Source: Bacteroidaceae bacterium (GTDB lineage Bacteria > Bacteroidota > Bacteroidia > Bacteroidales > Bacteroidaceae). Taken from it: a stretch of DNA of 64,000 nt. The notes under the pieces are model-generated. The model was given only the letters and a program-made list of their open reading frames with translations, did not search any database and was not told the DNA's origin. Shown piece after piece: positions 35,279 to 42,833 of this stretch; position 1 is the stretch's first letter; every line of letters begins with the position of its first letter. Made by a program: the position numbers and the translations under genes. Location: contig JAEESE010000010.1 in assembly GCA_016286165.1 (NCBI GenBank), positions 62,001-126,000 of the forward strand. Direction: 5' to 3'.

Positions 35279-37402
35279 CTAATCTTCCACCTCTTCCCAC
35301 ATTAACACGCTGCCATTGCGGCGGGCGGGATCGGGACCAGTGAAGTCCATGGAGTATGGACTGCCAGTGGTGGGACTCTTGCCGATGTAGTGGTGGTTGC
35401 GGAGCGAGAAGAGCATGAAGTCGTGATCCAGATAGTCCTGCCAAAGGAAGACTTCGGCTTCGTCGGCATTGTCCGTGAAGCGGACGTCGCCCGCCAGCCC
35501 CTCGCCATAAACCTTAAGGTAACGGCCATCGATGCACTGCAGGGCTACGCGTCCCTGGCCGCGGTCGATGAGGCGGAACTGTGTTTGGCTGCCCGGATTG
35601 TGGGGGTCGGTATCATACAGTACGCCGTGCGGTGTAGCGAGGGCGGGCCGGCCGGTGGCCTTGTTGATGATGCGGAAAGTCTTTCCGTAGGGGATGTTCT
35701 GGCTGCGGTCGGCGCAGGGTTCTTCAACGGTGAAGTTGTCAAATTCGGCATAGCCGCCTCGCTGGCCCTGGGTGTTGAAGGCGAAGAGAGCGTGGCGCGA
35801 ACCCTGAAAGGTGATGAGCTGGTAGCTCAGGGGCATCATGCGTCCGAGTGTGTGGAAGTTCTGGCCGTCGGTGGAGTAGGCGTACTGTGCCTGGTCGTGG
35901 TCGTAGTCGCCGTTCATGCGGAGCCATATTTTTCCGTCGGGTAAACCGACGGACACAATGACGGTGTCGTTGGTCAGTTGCTCATAGCAGCTGAGGGTGA
36001 GGGCGTTGCCCCGCTTCACGAGGCCTATCCACGAGCAAGGCACGTTGATGTTGCCCAGGCCGGCCACGTCCCCGTCCTTCATGCCTTTCACGTACAGTTC
36101 GACAGTAGCGACGGATTTAGGACCGATGACACGCTGGGTCAATGTATTGCGTGCCCACATCAGCTGCTCTGCGGGCTGGGCTTGCAGGCGCAGATGTCCT
36201 TTGCTGAGGCTCCATAGTTTGTCATCGGGGTTGTGGTTCCATTGCCAGATGCGTCCGAGGGCCTTGCCGTCGAAGCTGTCGCTGCGCTGGTAGGGGCCGT
36301 GGGGCTGTACACCAGCGGGGACGGTGCCTGTGGAAGGCTTGAACCACGTCCGCGGCGCACGTCCCAGGTTGTTCTCCAGCCCCACCATAGGCCAGCCGTC
36401 GACCCACGTCATGGGCATCAGGCATACGGTGCGCCCAATGCTGTGGAAGTCCTGCATGAAGAGCGCCCACCACTGACCATCGGGAGTGGAGACGATGCCG
36501 CCCTGGTGGGCATTGGTGCATGCCGTGGCGTCCTTGTCCAACGGGCCGAGGCCGAACTTCGTGCCGTCCTCGCCAATACGATACTTTGTGCCTCGAGGTA
36601 CCTGAGTCAACGAGGCTGCATGGTAGCCATAAGTCTCATCGGCCGTAATGACGCGTGTCTCATAAGGTCCCCAAATGCTTTTCGAGCGGGAGCAGAGCGT
36701 GCGCCCGTTGGGGCGGTAGTCCGTGGAGATGAGGTAGTACATACCGTTGATCTTGTACATATGGTGACCTTCGCCCACGCCATTGCCTTCGGGGATAATG
36801 ACGCGCTCGGTTGCTTCTATCGGACCGCTCATGTCGGGTTTCAGTTCGGTACATTTCACCGTGCCATAGCCATGGATGGCATACACCTTGCCGTCGTCGT
36901 CGAAGAGTACGCCGAGGTCATAGATGTTGCCCTGCATGTTGTGGTGCTCCCAGGGGCCGCGGATGTCCTTGGCCGTGTAGCATTGCAGCCCTTTGCCGTT
37001 GACATTCGAGAAGACGTAGAACTGCCCGTTGGCATACCGGATGCAAGGAGCCCAGATACCCTGCCCATAGATCTCTTCGTGGTTCTTCAGAGCAAACCTA
37101 TCCTCAGGGAAATCGAAGCGGTCGAAGCAATACGCCACGTTTTCCCAGTTGACAAGGTCCTTGCTGTGAAGGATTACAAGACCCGGCACAGTATGCATGG
37201 TGGTGCCGGCGAGGTAGTAATCATCGCCTACGCGAAGGATGTCGGGGTCTGAAAACTCGTCGTAAAAGAGCGGGTTGGTGAACGTGCCGTTGCCATTGTC
37301 GGCCGTCCAACTCTTGGTGGTGGCAGATGGATTCTGAGCCTGAAGATGTGTCGCGGCGATGCCAGCCACGAAGGAGAGAAGGGTAAGAAGTGTGCGAGTC
37401 AT
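35279..37402 (-). CDS. Secreted GH43 arabinan/xylan-type hydrolase
   Basis: 707 residues with a signal peptide (ends at LQAQ). The five-bladed propeller (about 38-330) has the GH43 triad in order: Asp52 in SDPDIL (general base), Asp162 in YDLGVLFDDDGK (pKa modulator) and Glu211 in GVGEGHHMYK (general acid). Then a beta-sandwich domain (about 365-560; SFDGKALGRIWQWNHNP) common behind GH43 enzymes, and a C-terminal lectin-like stretch (about 570-707). Likely an alpha-L-arabinofuranosidase or beta-xylosidase; the linkage cannot be told. The gene is alone, converging on the RiPP cassette. Confidence 0.88.
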   Translation of the reverse strand: MTRTLLTLLSFVAGIAATHLQAQNPSATTKSWTADNGNGTFTNPLFYDEFSDPDILRVGDDYYLAGTTMHTVPGLVILHSKDLVNWENVAYCFDRFDFPEDRFALKNHEEIYGQGIWAPCIRYANGQFYVFSNVNGKGLQCYTAKDIRGPWEHHNMQGNIYDLGVLFDDDGKVYAIHGYGTVKCTELKPDMSGPIEATERVIIPEGNGVGEGHHMYKINGMYYLISTDYRPNGRTLCSRSKSIWGPYETRVITADETYGYHAASLTQVPRGTKYRIGEDGTKFGLGPLDKDATACTNAHQGGIVSTPDGQWWALFMQDFHSIGRTVCLMPMTWVDGWPMVGLENNLGRAPRTWFKPSTGTVPAGVQPHGPYQRSDSFDGKALGRIWQWNHNPDDKLWSLSKGHLRLQAQPAEQLMWARNTLTQRVIGPKSVATVELYVKGMKDGDVAGLGNINVPCSWIGLVKRGNALTLSCYEQLTNDTVIVSVGLPDGKIWLRMNGDYDHDQAQYAYSTDGQNFHTLGRMMPLSYQLITFQGSRHALFAFNTQGQRGGYAEFDNFTVEEPCADRSQNIPYGKTFRIINKATGRPALATPHGVLYDTDPHNPGSQTQFRLIDRGQGRVALQCIDGRYLKVYGEGLAGDVRFTDNADEAEVFLWQDYLDHDFMLFSLRNHHYIGKSPTTGSPYSMDFTGPDPARRNGSVLMWEEVED

Positions 37403-37482
37403 AAATGAGGTGAAGATGGTTATTATGGGAAACGCACGTGAAGCGGGACATCTTCGCGTGCGTTCATCTATTATAAATAATG

Positions 37483-37556
37483 TGACTCCGGCGGGATTCT
37501 AACCCGCGACCTTCGGAACCGGAATCCGACGCTCTATACAGCTAAGCTACGGAGCC
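37483..37556 (-). tRNA. tRNA-Arg (anticodon CCG)
   Basis: On the minus strand the sequence folds as a full cloverleaf: acceptor GGCTCCG / CGGAGTC with one G-U pair, anticodon stem TCGGA / TCCGA enclosing TTCCGGT, and a GTTAGAATC T-loop. The anticodon CCG reads CGG (Arg). The 3' CCA is not encoded. Confidence 0.93.
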
Positions 37557-37724
37557 TGCAAATGAGTGTGAGGCAAGCTATGTGCCCTTTTGCGGCTGCA
37601 AAGGTAATAAAAGTTTAGTGTTTATTGCAGAAAGTTACGAGATTTTTTTTCACTTATATCAATTTAATCACATATTACGATGAAATTATTTCCATTTTTC
37701 AACTATCAATTGTCAATTTATTAG

Positions 37725-37732
37725 TACCTTTG
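37725..37732 (+). promoter_or_regulatory. asnA -7 box TACCTTTG
   Basis: Lies 31 bp before the asnA ATG, preceded by AT-rich sequence. Of the 361-bp spacer (37403-37763), the remainder holds only the tRNA. Confidence 0.75.
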
Positions 37733-37763
37733 CAGCGCAAAACGACAGACAAACCATAAAATC

Positions 37764-38801
37764 ATGAGCAAACTGATTAAGCCAGAAGGTTATTTGCCAG
37801 CTCTTGACCTGCAACAGACAGAGTTGGCTATCAAAAAGATAAAGGACTTTTTCCTGGGGCAATTAAGCTCCGAGCTACGCCTGCGACGAGTGACGGCACC
37901 ATTATTCGTGCTCAAAGGACTCGGTCTGAACGATGACCTCAACGGCGTAGAGCGTGCCGTGACCTTTCCCATAAAGGACATGGACGATGCACCGGCTGAG
38001 ATAGTTCATTCACTGGCAAAATGGAAGCGCAACACGCTGGCGGAGTATGATGTAAAGCCCGGCTTCGGAGTTATTACGGACATGAACGCTGTGAGAGCCG
38101 ATGAAGAGCTCGACAACCTGCACTCGATATATGTGGACCAATGGGACTGGGAGCGCACTATGACGCGCGAGGATCGCACACTACGTTACCTGCGCCGCAC
38201 CGTGGAGCGCATCTACGGCTGCATATTGCGCACTGAGTACTACCTCTCGGAGATGTATCCACAGCTCACGCCCTTCCTGCCCGAAGAGATACACTTCATC
38301 CATAGCGAAGAGCTACGCCGCCAGTATCCTGACCTGACGCCGAAGGAGCGCGAAGATGCCATATGCAAAGCTTACGGAGCCGTGTTCATCATAGGCATCG
38401 GAGGCAAACTCGACGACGGCTCGGTGCATGACCTTCGTGCACCAGACTACGACGACTGGAGCACACCGAATGCCGATGGTTTCTGCGGACTGAACGGCGA
38501 CCTGCTCATCTGGTATCCCTTGCTCAACCGCTCTATAGAACTATCGTCGATGGGCATACGCGTAGACGCCGAAGCACTGGAGCGCCAGCTCGCGCTCCAA
38601 GGTAAGGAGGACCGCAAGAACCTTTATTTCCACCAGCGCCTGCTCAAAGGGAAACTGCCATTGAGCATTGGAGGCGGCATAGGACAAAGCCGCCTGTGCA
38701 TGGTGCTGCTGCACAAAGCACATGTCGGTGAAACGCAGGCAAGCATCTGGCCGGAACAAATGCGCCACGATTGTCGTGAAGCAGGCATAATGCTGATTTA
38801 A
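37764..38801 (+). CDS. asnA: Aspartate-ammonia ligase (asparagine synthetase A)
   Basis: 345 residues, the usual length is about 330-345. It makes asparagine from aspartate, ammonia and ATP with a class II aminoacyl-tRNA synthetase fold. The N-terminus LIKPEGYLPALDLQQTELAI, the segment VKPGFGVITDMNAVRADEEL, the loop QWDWERTM and the C-terminal motif IGGGIGQSRLCMVLLHKAHVG are family signatures. It takes ammonia directly, not glutamine. The converging glutaminase gene could supply that ammonia. Confidence 0.95.
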   Translation: MSKLIKPEGYLPALDLQQTELAIKKIKDFFLGQLSSELRLRRVTAPLFVLKGLGLNDDLNGVERAVTFPIKDMDDAPAEIVHSLAKWKRNTLAEYDVKPGFGVITDMNAVRADEELDNLHSIYVDQWDWERTMTREDRTLRYLRRTVERIYGCILRTEYYLSEMYPQLTPFLPEEIHFIHSEELRRQYPDLTPKEREDAICKAYGAVFIIGIGGKLDDGSVHDLRAPDYDDWSTPNADGFCGLNGDLLIWYPLLNRSIELSSMGIRVDAEALERQLALQGKEDRKNLYFHQRLLKGKLPLSIGGGIGQSRLCMVLLHKAHVGETQASIWPEQMRHDCREAGIMLI

Positions 38802-38849
38802 CCCTAATCGAAGACCAATTTTGGTTTACCATACGGTTTTTCACACATA

Positions 38850-38896
38850 CAACAATCCCCGCCGCCAGCACACGAAACTGACTGCGGGGATTGTTG
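38850..38896. terminator. Hairpin between convergent asnA and glsA
   Basis: Perfect 13-bp arms CAACAATCCCCGC (38850-38862) and GCGGGGATTGTTG (38884-38896) around a 21-nt loop. No T-run, so termination is a guess. Confidence 0.55.
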
Positions 38897-38916
38897 CGAA
38901 TTAGAGAATGGTAATG

Positions 38917-39831
38917 TTAGAATATGGACTCCTTGGTTTCGGTGGTCAGCAGTTCCAAGACTTTCATGCCTACGACGGAGTTGCCCTTGGGATTCAGACG
39001 GGGACTCCACACGGCTACAGCGTAACGCTGAGGATAGATGGCAGCTATGCCTCCGCCTACGCCACTCTTGCCTGGCAGGCCTACGAGATACGAGAATTCG
39101 CCCGCCTCATCGTAGAAACCGCAGGTCTGCATAATGGCGTTCATCCTCTTGACTTGCGACGAGGTAAGTTGTACCTTGCCGAACTTGAAGGGCCGACGAT
39201 GGTCGGCAAATGGAAGAAAGGCCTGCGCCAATTCACAGCAACTCATCTCGATGCTGCACATCATGCAGTAGAACTGCAGCACACGTTCGATGTCATTGTG
39301 TATGTTGCCATGATACTTAAGTAGGTTGGCGATGGCGGCATTGAGGTATCCCGTGGAACGCTCGGAGAAGGCTACGGTACGGTTGTAGTCGATGGTGTCG
39401 CAGCCAGAAAGCTGACGCACGAAGGCGAGGAAGTCGTGTTCGGGGTCGAGCAAATGGGTGACGAGGATGTCGGCCATGACGATGGCACCGGCATTAATGA
39501 ATGGATTGCGCGGCACGCCTCGTTCCATCTCGAGTTGAAAGAGGGAGTTAAAGGCCGTACCGGAAGGTTCCTTGCCCATACGCCGCCAGAGGTCATCGCC
39601 CTCAAGGCTTAGCGCCATGGCGAGGGCAAAGACTTTGGAGATGCTCTGAATCGAGAAACGAACATCGGCATCGCCGACAGCATACTGCTTGCCCTCGAGG
39701 GTATGAAGGCATATACCGCGTTGGTCGGGATTGACCTCGGCCAGGGCCGGGATATAATCTGCCTGACATCCTTCGCCAGCCAAAGGCTCGGTCTGGTTGA
39801 GGATGTCAGAAAGAATCTGCTGATAATTCAT
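38917..39831 (-). CDS. glsA: Glutaminase
   Basis: 304 residues of the serine-dependent, beta-lactamase-like glutaminase family. SIQSISKVFAL contains the Ser-x-x-Lys catalytic pair; NPFINAGAI, ERSTGYLNAAIANLL and GLPGKSGVGGGI are also diagnostic. It hydrolyses glutamine to glutamate and ammonia in the cytoplasm. ATG 39831 is chosen; the longer frame starts with GTG inside the GH97 gene. It follows the GH97 stop codon by 5 bp, so the two are co-transcribed, although glutaminase and a glycosidase are not functionally linked in an obvious way. Confidence 0.94.
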   Translation of the reverse strand: MNYQQILSDILNQTEPLAGEGCQADYIPALAEVNPDQRGICLHTLEGKQYAVGDADVRFSIQSISKVFALAMALSLEGDDLWRRMGKEPSGTAFNSLFQLEMERGVPRNPFINAGAIVMADILVTHLLDPEHDFLAFVRQLSGCDTIDYNRTVAFSERSTGYLNAAIANLLKYHGNIHNDIERVLQFYCMMCSIEMSCCELAQAFLPFADHRRPFKFGKVQLTSSQVKRMNAIMQTCGFYDEAGEFSYLVGLPGKSGVGGGIAAIYPQRYAVAVWSPRLNPKGNSVVGMKVLELLTTETKESIF

Positions 39832-39836
39832 GATGT

Positions 39837-41900
39837 TTAATACAGTACTGCGGCGCACTGGGGTTGGATGGTGAGGGTGAGGCGACCGCGTTTGTCAAAC
39901 TTGGGAACGGACTGCTGGGGCGTTTTGCCATCGGTGCCATCGGTGAGGAGAGCTGTAAAGGACTTGCCTACAGAATTGCCAAGCACACTGGGGTCGATGG
40001 TGATGGTCTTGGCAGCTGCCTCGGCGTTCATAGCGATGAGGTACCAGCGATCGGCATGACGACGGGCCATGACGATGTACTTGCCCGGATAGCCGTCGAT
40101 GAAGCGGGTCTCGTCCCAGGTGGTGGGTACCTGCTTCATGAAATCAATCTCAAACTGCGGCTGTTCGGTGAGGTTGCGCGGTGTGAGGGCGAAGTTCTGA
40201 CCGGAGGATTGGAAGGCGATTGCGGTGGCGAGTTCAAAGACGTCGCTTGTGCGGCGTGTGTTGCCCTTGCCGGGTTCCTTATGCAGACGCTTCTGCAACA
40301 CCGTGCCACCATATTCCATTGAGGCTGTGGTGTTGCGCACGAAAGGATGCAGGCAGGCGTGACGCGCTTCCTGTTCGCAGAAGCCCTGACTGAAATAGAG
40401 GTTCTCGCTGGCCAGCACGGCTTCGGAACTGCAGTAGTTGGGATACATACGTTCCCAACCGCGGGGCAGGGTGCAACCGTGGAAAATGCATTGGATTCCA
40501 TAATCGTTGGCGTCGCTGAGAATGCCTTCGTAGACACGCATCGTCTCCTGCTTGTCGCCGGCAAAGAAGTCCACCTTTATACCTGCCACACCACCGTCGT
40601 GCAACCACTTCATTTCCTTCTTGCGGACGATGGAGTTGTGCATGGCCTGGCGAGCGCACTGAGGCGCATCGTTCCAGGCACCGTTGCTGTTGTACCACAC
40701 CCAAGGACGTACGCCTTTCTGCTTACAGTAGGCAAACAGTTTCTCCATGCCTTCGCGACCGATATGCTCGTACCATCCGCCGTCGATGAGGCATCCTTCC
40801 CAACCGAGGGCAGCAGCGAGGTCGATGTATTTGATTTGGTCGTCGAAGTTGATACTGGCATCCTGCCACATAATCCACGACCATGTGTTGCGCGATCCTT
40901 TATATTCGATGCTGGGCTCGTAGAGGGGTTCGACGACATCCCAAGCAATGGTGGTCTCGACAATGGGTTTCAGCGAAGGGCCGAAGGTGAGGGTTCGCCA
41001 AGGGGTATAGCCGGTCATTTCATCGTTGGCACTGGTCTTGCTATTGGCCAAGCCGAGCTGTGCGCCCGTGCTTCCGAAGCCGTTGTTCTCGCCCTCCATG
41101 GGGAATGCGATGGTGAAGAGGCCATCGGGGGTGGCATCGGAGAGGTGGGTGCCGCAATAGTTGCTGGTGACACCTGTCTCAGAAATCAAGAGCCAACCCT
41201 TGTCGCCCTCATGGAACAGACAGGGGAAAGTCCAACCATGGCCGGATTGACTACGTTTTGTTATAGACTCGTCCCAGATGTAGCCTTCTTCATAGCTGGG
41301 CTTGGTGCGCTTCCACCCAACCATCGGGTCGCTTTGCTGGCAGATGAAGGCGGTGGCATCGGTGGGGAGACGGAAGCCGGAAGCTTCGCCTGTGATGACG
41401 ATGGCACCTGTCTCACCACCTTGCAAGAAGCGGTAACGATAGGCAATATTGTTGTTGAATACGGCAAACTGCACGGTCATAATTACCCCGCCATTTCTGC
41501 GCTGGGGGGTAGTGAGAACAAGCCCTAGACTATTTTCTTCGTTGTTGATCTCGCTTTGTTTGCCTTGACGAAGGTGGTAACTGTGCTTGATGACGCCTTT
41601 GGGGCGAATTGCTTCCTTGAGGGTGAGATCCTTCGAGAAGTCAGCTACGTTGGTATATACACCGAGGGGCGAATCAAGCACCATTGGCACATCAAGCGTG
41701 TCGGCCTTTGCTCCTTTCTTCTTGGCTTTTACGATGGTACGGTAACCGGCTGAGTAAGACAACTTCCCATCGGCGAGTTTGACGTTGAGATAGGTTAGGC
41801 CATCGGGTGAGAGTACTTTATACGTCTGGGCAAATGCAGACGAAGAAAGCATAAATAATAAGGAATAGATGACAAACGATAATTTAGCCGTTGTTTTCAT
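39837..41900 (-). CDS. GH97 glycosidase (probable retaining, alpha-galactosidase-type)
   Basis: 687 residues, signal peptide ending at AFAQ. N-terminal super-beta-sandwich (about 28-290), then the TIM barrel (about 300-590) and a C-terminal beta domain. TWSWIMWQDASINFDDQ and IDGGWYEHIG are family marks. In GIKVDFFAGD, Asp444 sits where the retaining GH97 enzymes have their nucleophile, and FHGCTLPRGWERMYPN has Gly where inverting SusB-type enzymes have the catalytic Glu. This suggests a retaining alpha-galactosidase-like enzyme rather than an alpha-glucosidase. Outer-surface or periplasmic. Part of the minus-strand run from PL11 to glutaminase. Confidence 0.88.
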   Translation of the reverse strand: MKTTAKLSFVIYSLLFMLSSSAFAQTYKVLSPDGLTYLNVKLADGKLSYSAGYRTIVKAKKKGAKADTLDVPMVLDSPLGVYTNVADFSKDLTLKEAIRPKGVIKHSYHLRQGKQSEINNEENSLGLVLTTPQRRNGGVIMTVQFAVFNNNIAYRYRFLQGGETGAIVITGEASGFRLPTDATAFICQQSDPMVGWKRTKPSYEEGYIWDESITKRSQSGHGWTFPCLFHEGDKGWLLISETGVTSNYCGTHLSDATPDGLFTIAFPMEGENNGFGSTGAQLGLANSKTSANDEMTGYTPWRTLTFGPSLKPIVETTIAWDVVEPLYEPSIEYKGSRNTWSWIMWQDASINFDDQIKYIDLAAALGWEGCLIDGGWYEHIGREGMEKLFAYCKQKGVRPWVWYNSNGAWNDAPQCARQAMHNSIVRKKEMKWLHDGGVAGIKVDFFAGDKQETMRVYEGILSDANDYGIQCIFHGCTLPRGWERMYPNYCSSEAVLASENLYFSQGFCEQEARHACLHPFVRNTTASMEYGGTVLQKRLHKEPGKGNTRRTSDVFELATAIAFQSSGQNFALTPRNLTEQPQFEIDFMKQVPTTWDETRFIDGYPGKYIVMARRHADRWYLIAMNAEAAAKTITIDPSVLGNSVGKSFTALLTDGTDGKTPQQSVPKFDKRGRLTLTIQPQCAAVLY

Positions 41901-41939
41901 AAGATGTTTATTTTGATGATTTATAATATTTTAAGTTGC

Positions 41940-42818
41940 TCATTCGGTAGGCTTCTGCAACATGCGCTTTTCGAAATGATTGATGGCCTGCAGCATGAGG
42001 CGATGTCCCCTTTCAGCGATGGTCGCGCATTTGTCATAGTTGAAGTTGTAGCTATTCATGGGCAGTTCCATTAATACGTCCGGCGGAGTGATTTGGAGCT
42101 GTAGGCTGATATTCTTCTGAATGAGAATATGGAGGGAATCAGAAATGAGTGATATCGCGTTGACTTCAGTAAAGTCCGGCCGAATGAGGCGGTTCATGAT
42201 GGCGGGACGTCGGGACGGTTGAGGAGTCTTACGTCGGAGGCGTCGTTCCGGCGCCGAAACATTTGATGCTACGAGCAGGTCGCCTTCTGTTCGGGCTGCA
42301 TATTCAAGCGGTAATCCATTGCTGATGGCCCCATCGATGAGATAAAGCTCATCATGTTCGACAGGGCGGAAAAACGTAGGCATGGAGATGGATGCCCGGA
42401 TGGCTTCAAAGAGGCTTCCGCTTCGAAAGACAACAGCAGAATCCGTCCGCACGTCAGTAGCCACCGCACAAAAAGGAATGGGCAAGTCTTCAATGCGCAC
42501 GTCGGGTACGATTTCCTGCAGATGGTTCATCACACGTTCCCCTTTCACAAGGTGATTGATGCCAATTGAGAAATCGATGAGTGAGAAGACATCGCGACGT
42601 GTCAGGGTACAGAACCATTCCTTGACTTCCTCAAGTCGTCCGGCGGCAAAGATGCCTCCGATGAGTGCACCCATGGAACTGCCGGCCACGGATGAAATCT
42701 CATAGCCTTTCTCCAAGAGTGCTTCGATGGCACCAATATGTGCATAACCGCGGCAGCCTCCTGAGGAAAGCACCAGGGCGACTTTAGGTTTAGGTTTTAT
42801 GTTGGATATTTCAGACAT
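41940..42818 (-). CDS. Patatin-like phospholipase
   Basis: 292 residues without a signal peptide. The oxyanion segment SSGGCRGYAHIG, the nucleophile motif GSSMG (Ser48), and a DGA motif near residue 167 with LIDGAISNGLPLEYA make the patatin Ser-Asp dyad. It hydrolyses lipid acyl esters in the cytoplasm or at the membrane. The lipid substrate is unknown. It is 15 bp after the PL11 gene and 39 bp before GH97, an odd partner for carbohydrate genes. Confidence 0.9.
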   Translation of the reverse strand: MSEISNIKPKPKVALVLSSGGCRGYAHIGAIEALLEKGYEISSVAGSSMGALIGGIFAAGRLEEVKEWFCTLTRRDVFSLIDFSIGINHLVKGERVMNHLQEIVPDVRIEDLPIPFCAVATDVRTDSAVVFRSGSLFEAIRASISMPTFFRPVEHDELYLIDGAISNGLPLEYAARTEGDLLVASNVSAPERRLRRKTPQPSRRPAIMNRLIRPDFTEVNAISLISDSLHILIQKNISLQLQITPPDVLMELPMNSYNFNYDKCATIAERGHRLMLQAINHFEKRMLQKPTE

Positions 42819-42833
42819 GATTGAAATATGGTC

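Noticed and set aside
36233..37252. Plus-strand open frame of 339 codons opposite GH43
   Set aside because: Antisense shadow; the GH43 catalytic triad is on the minus strand.
40347..41528. Plus-strand open frame of 393 codons opposite GH97
   Set aside because: Antisense shadow of a recognised enzyme.
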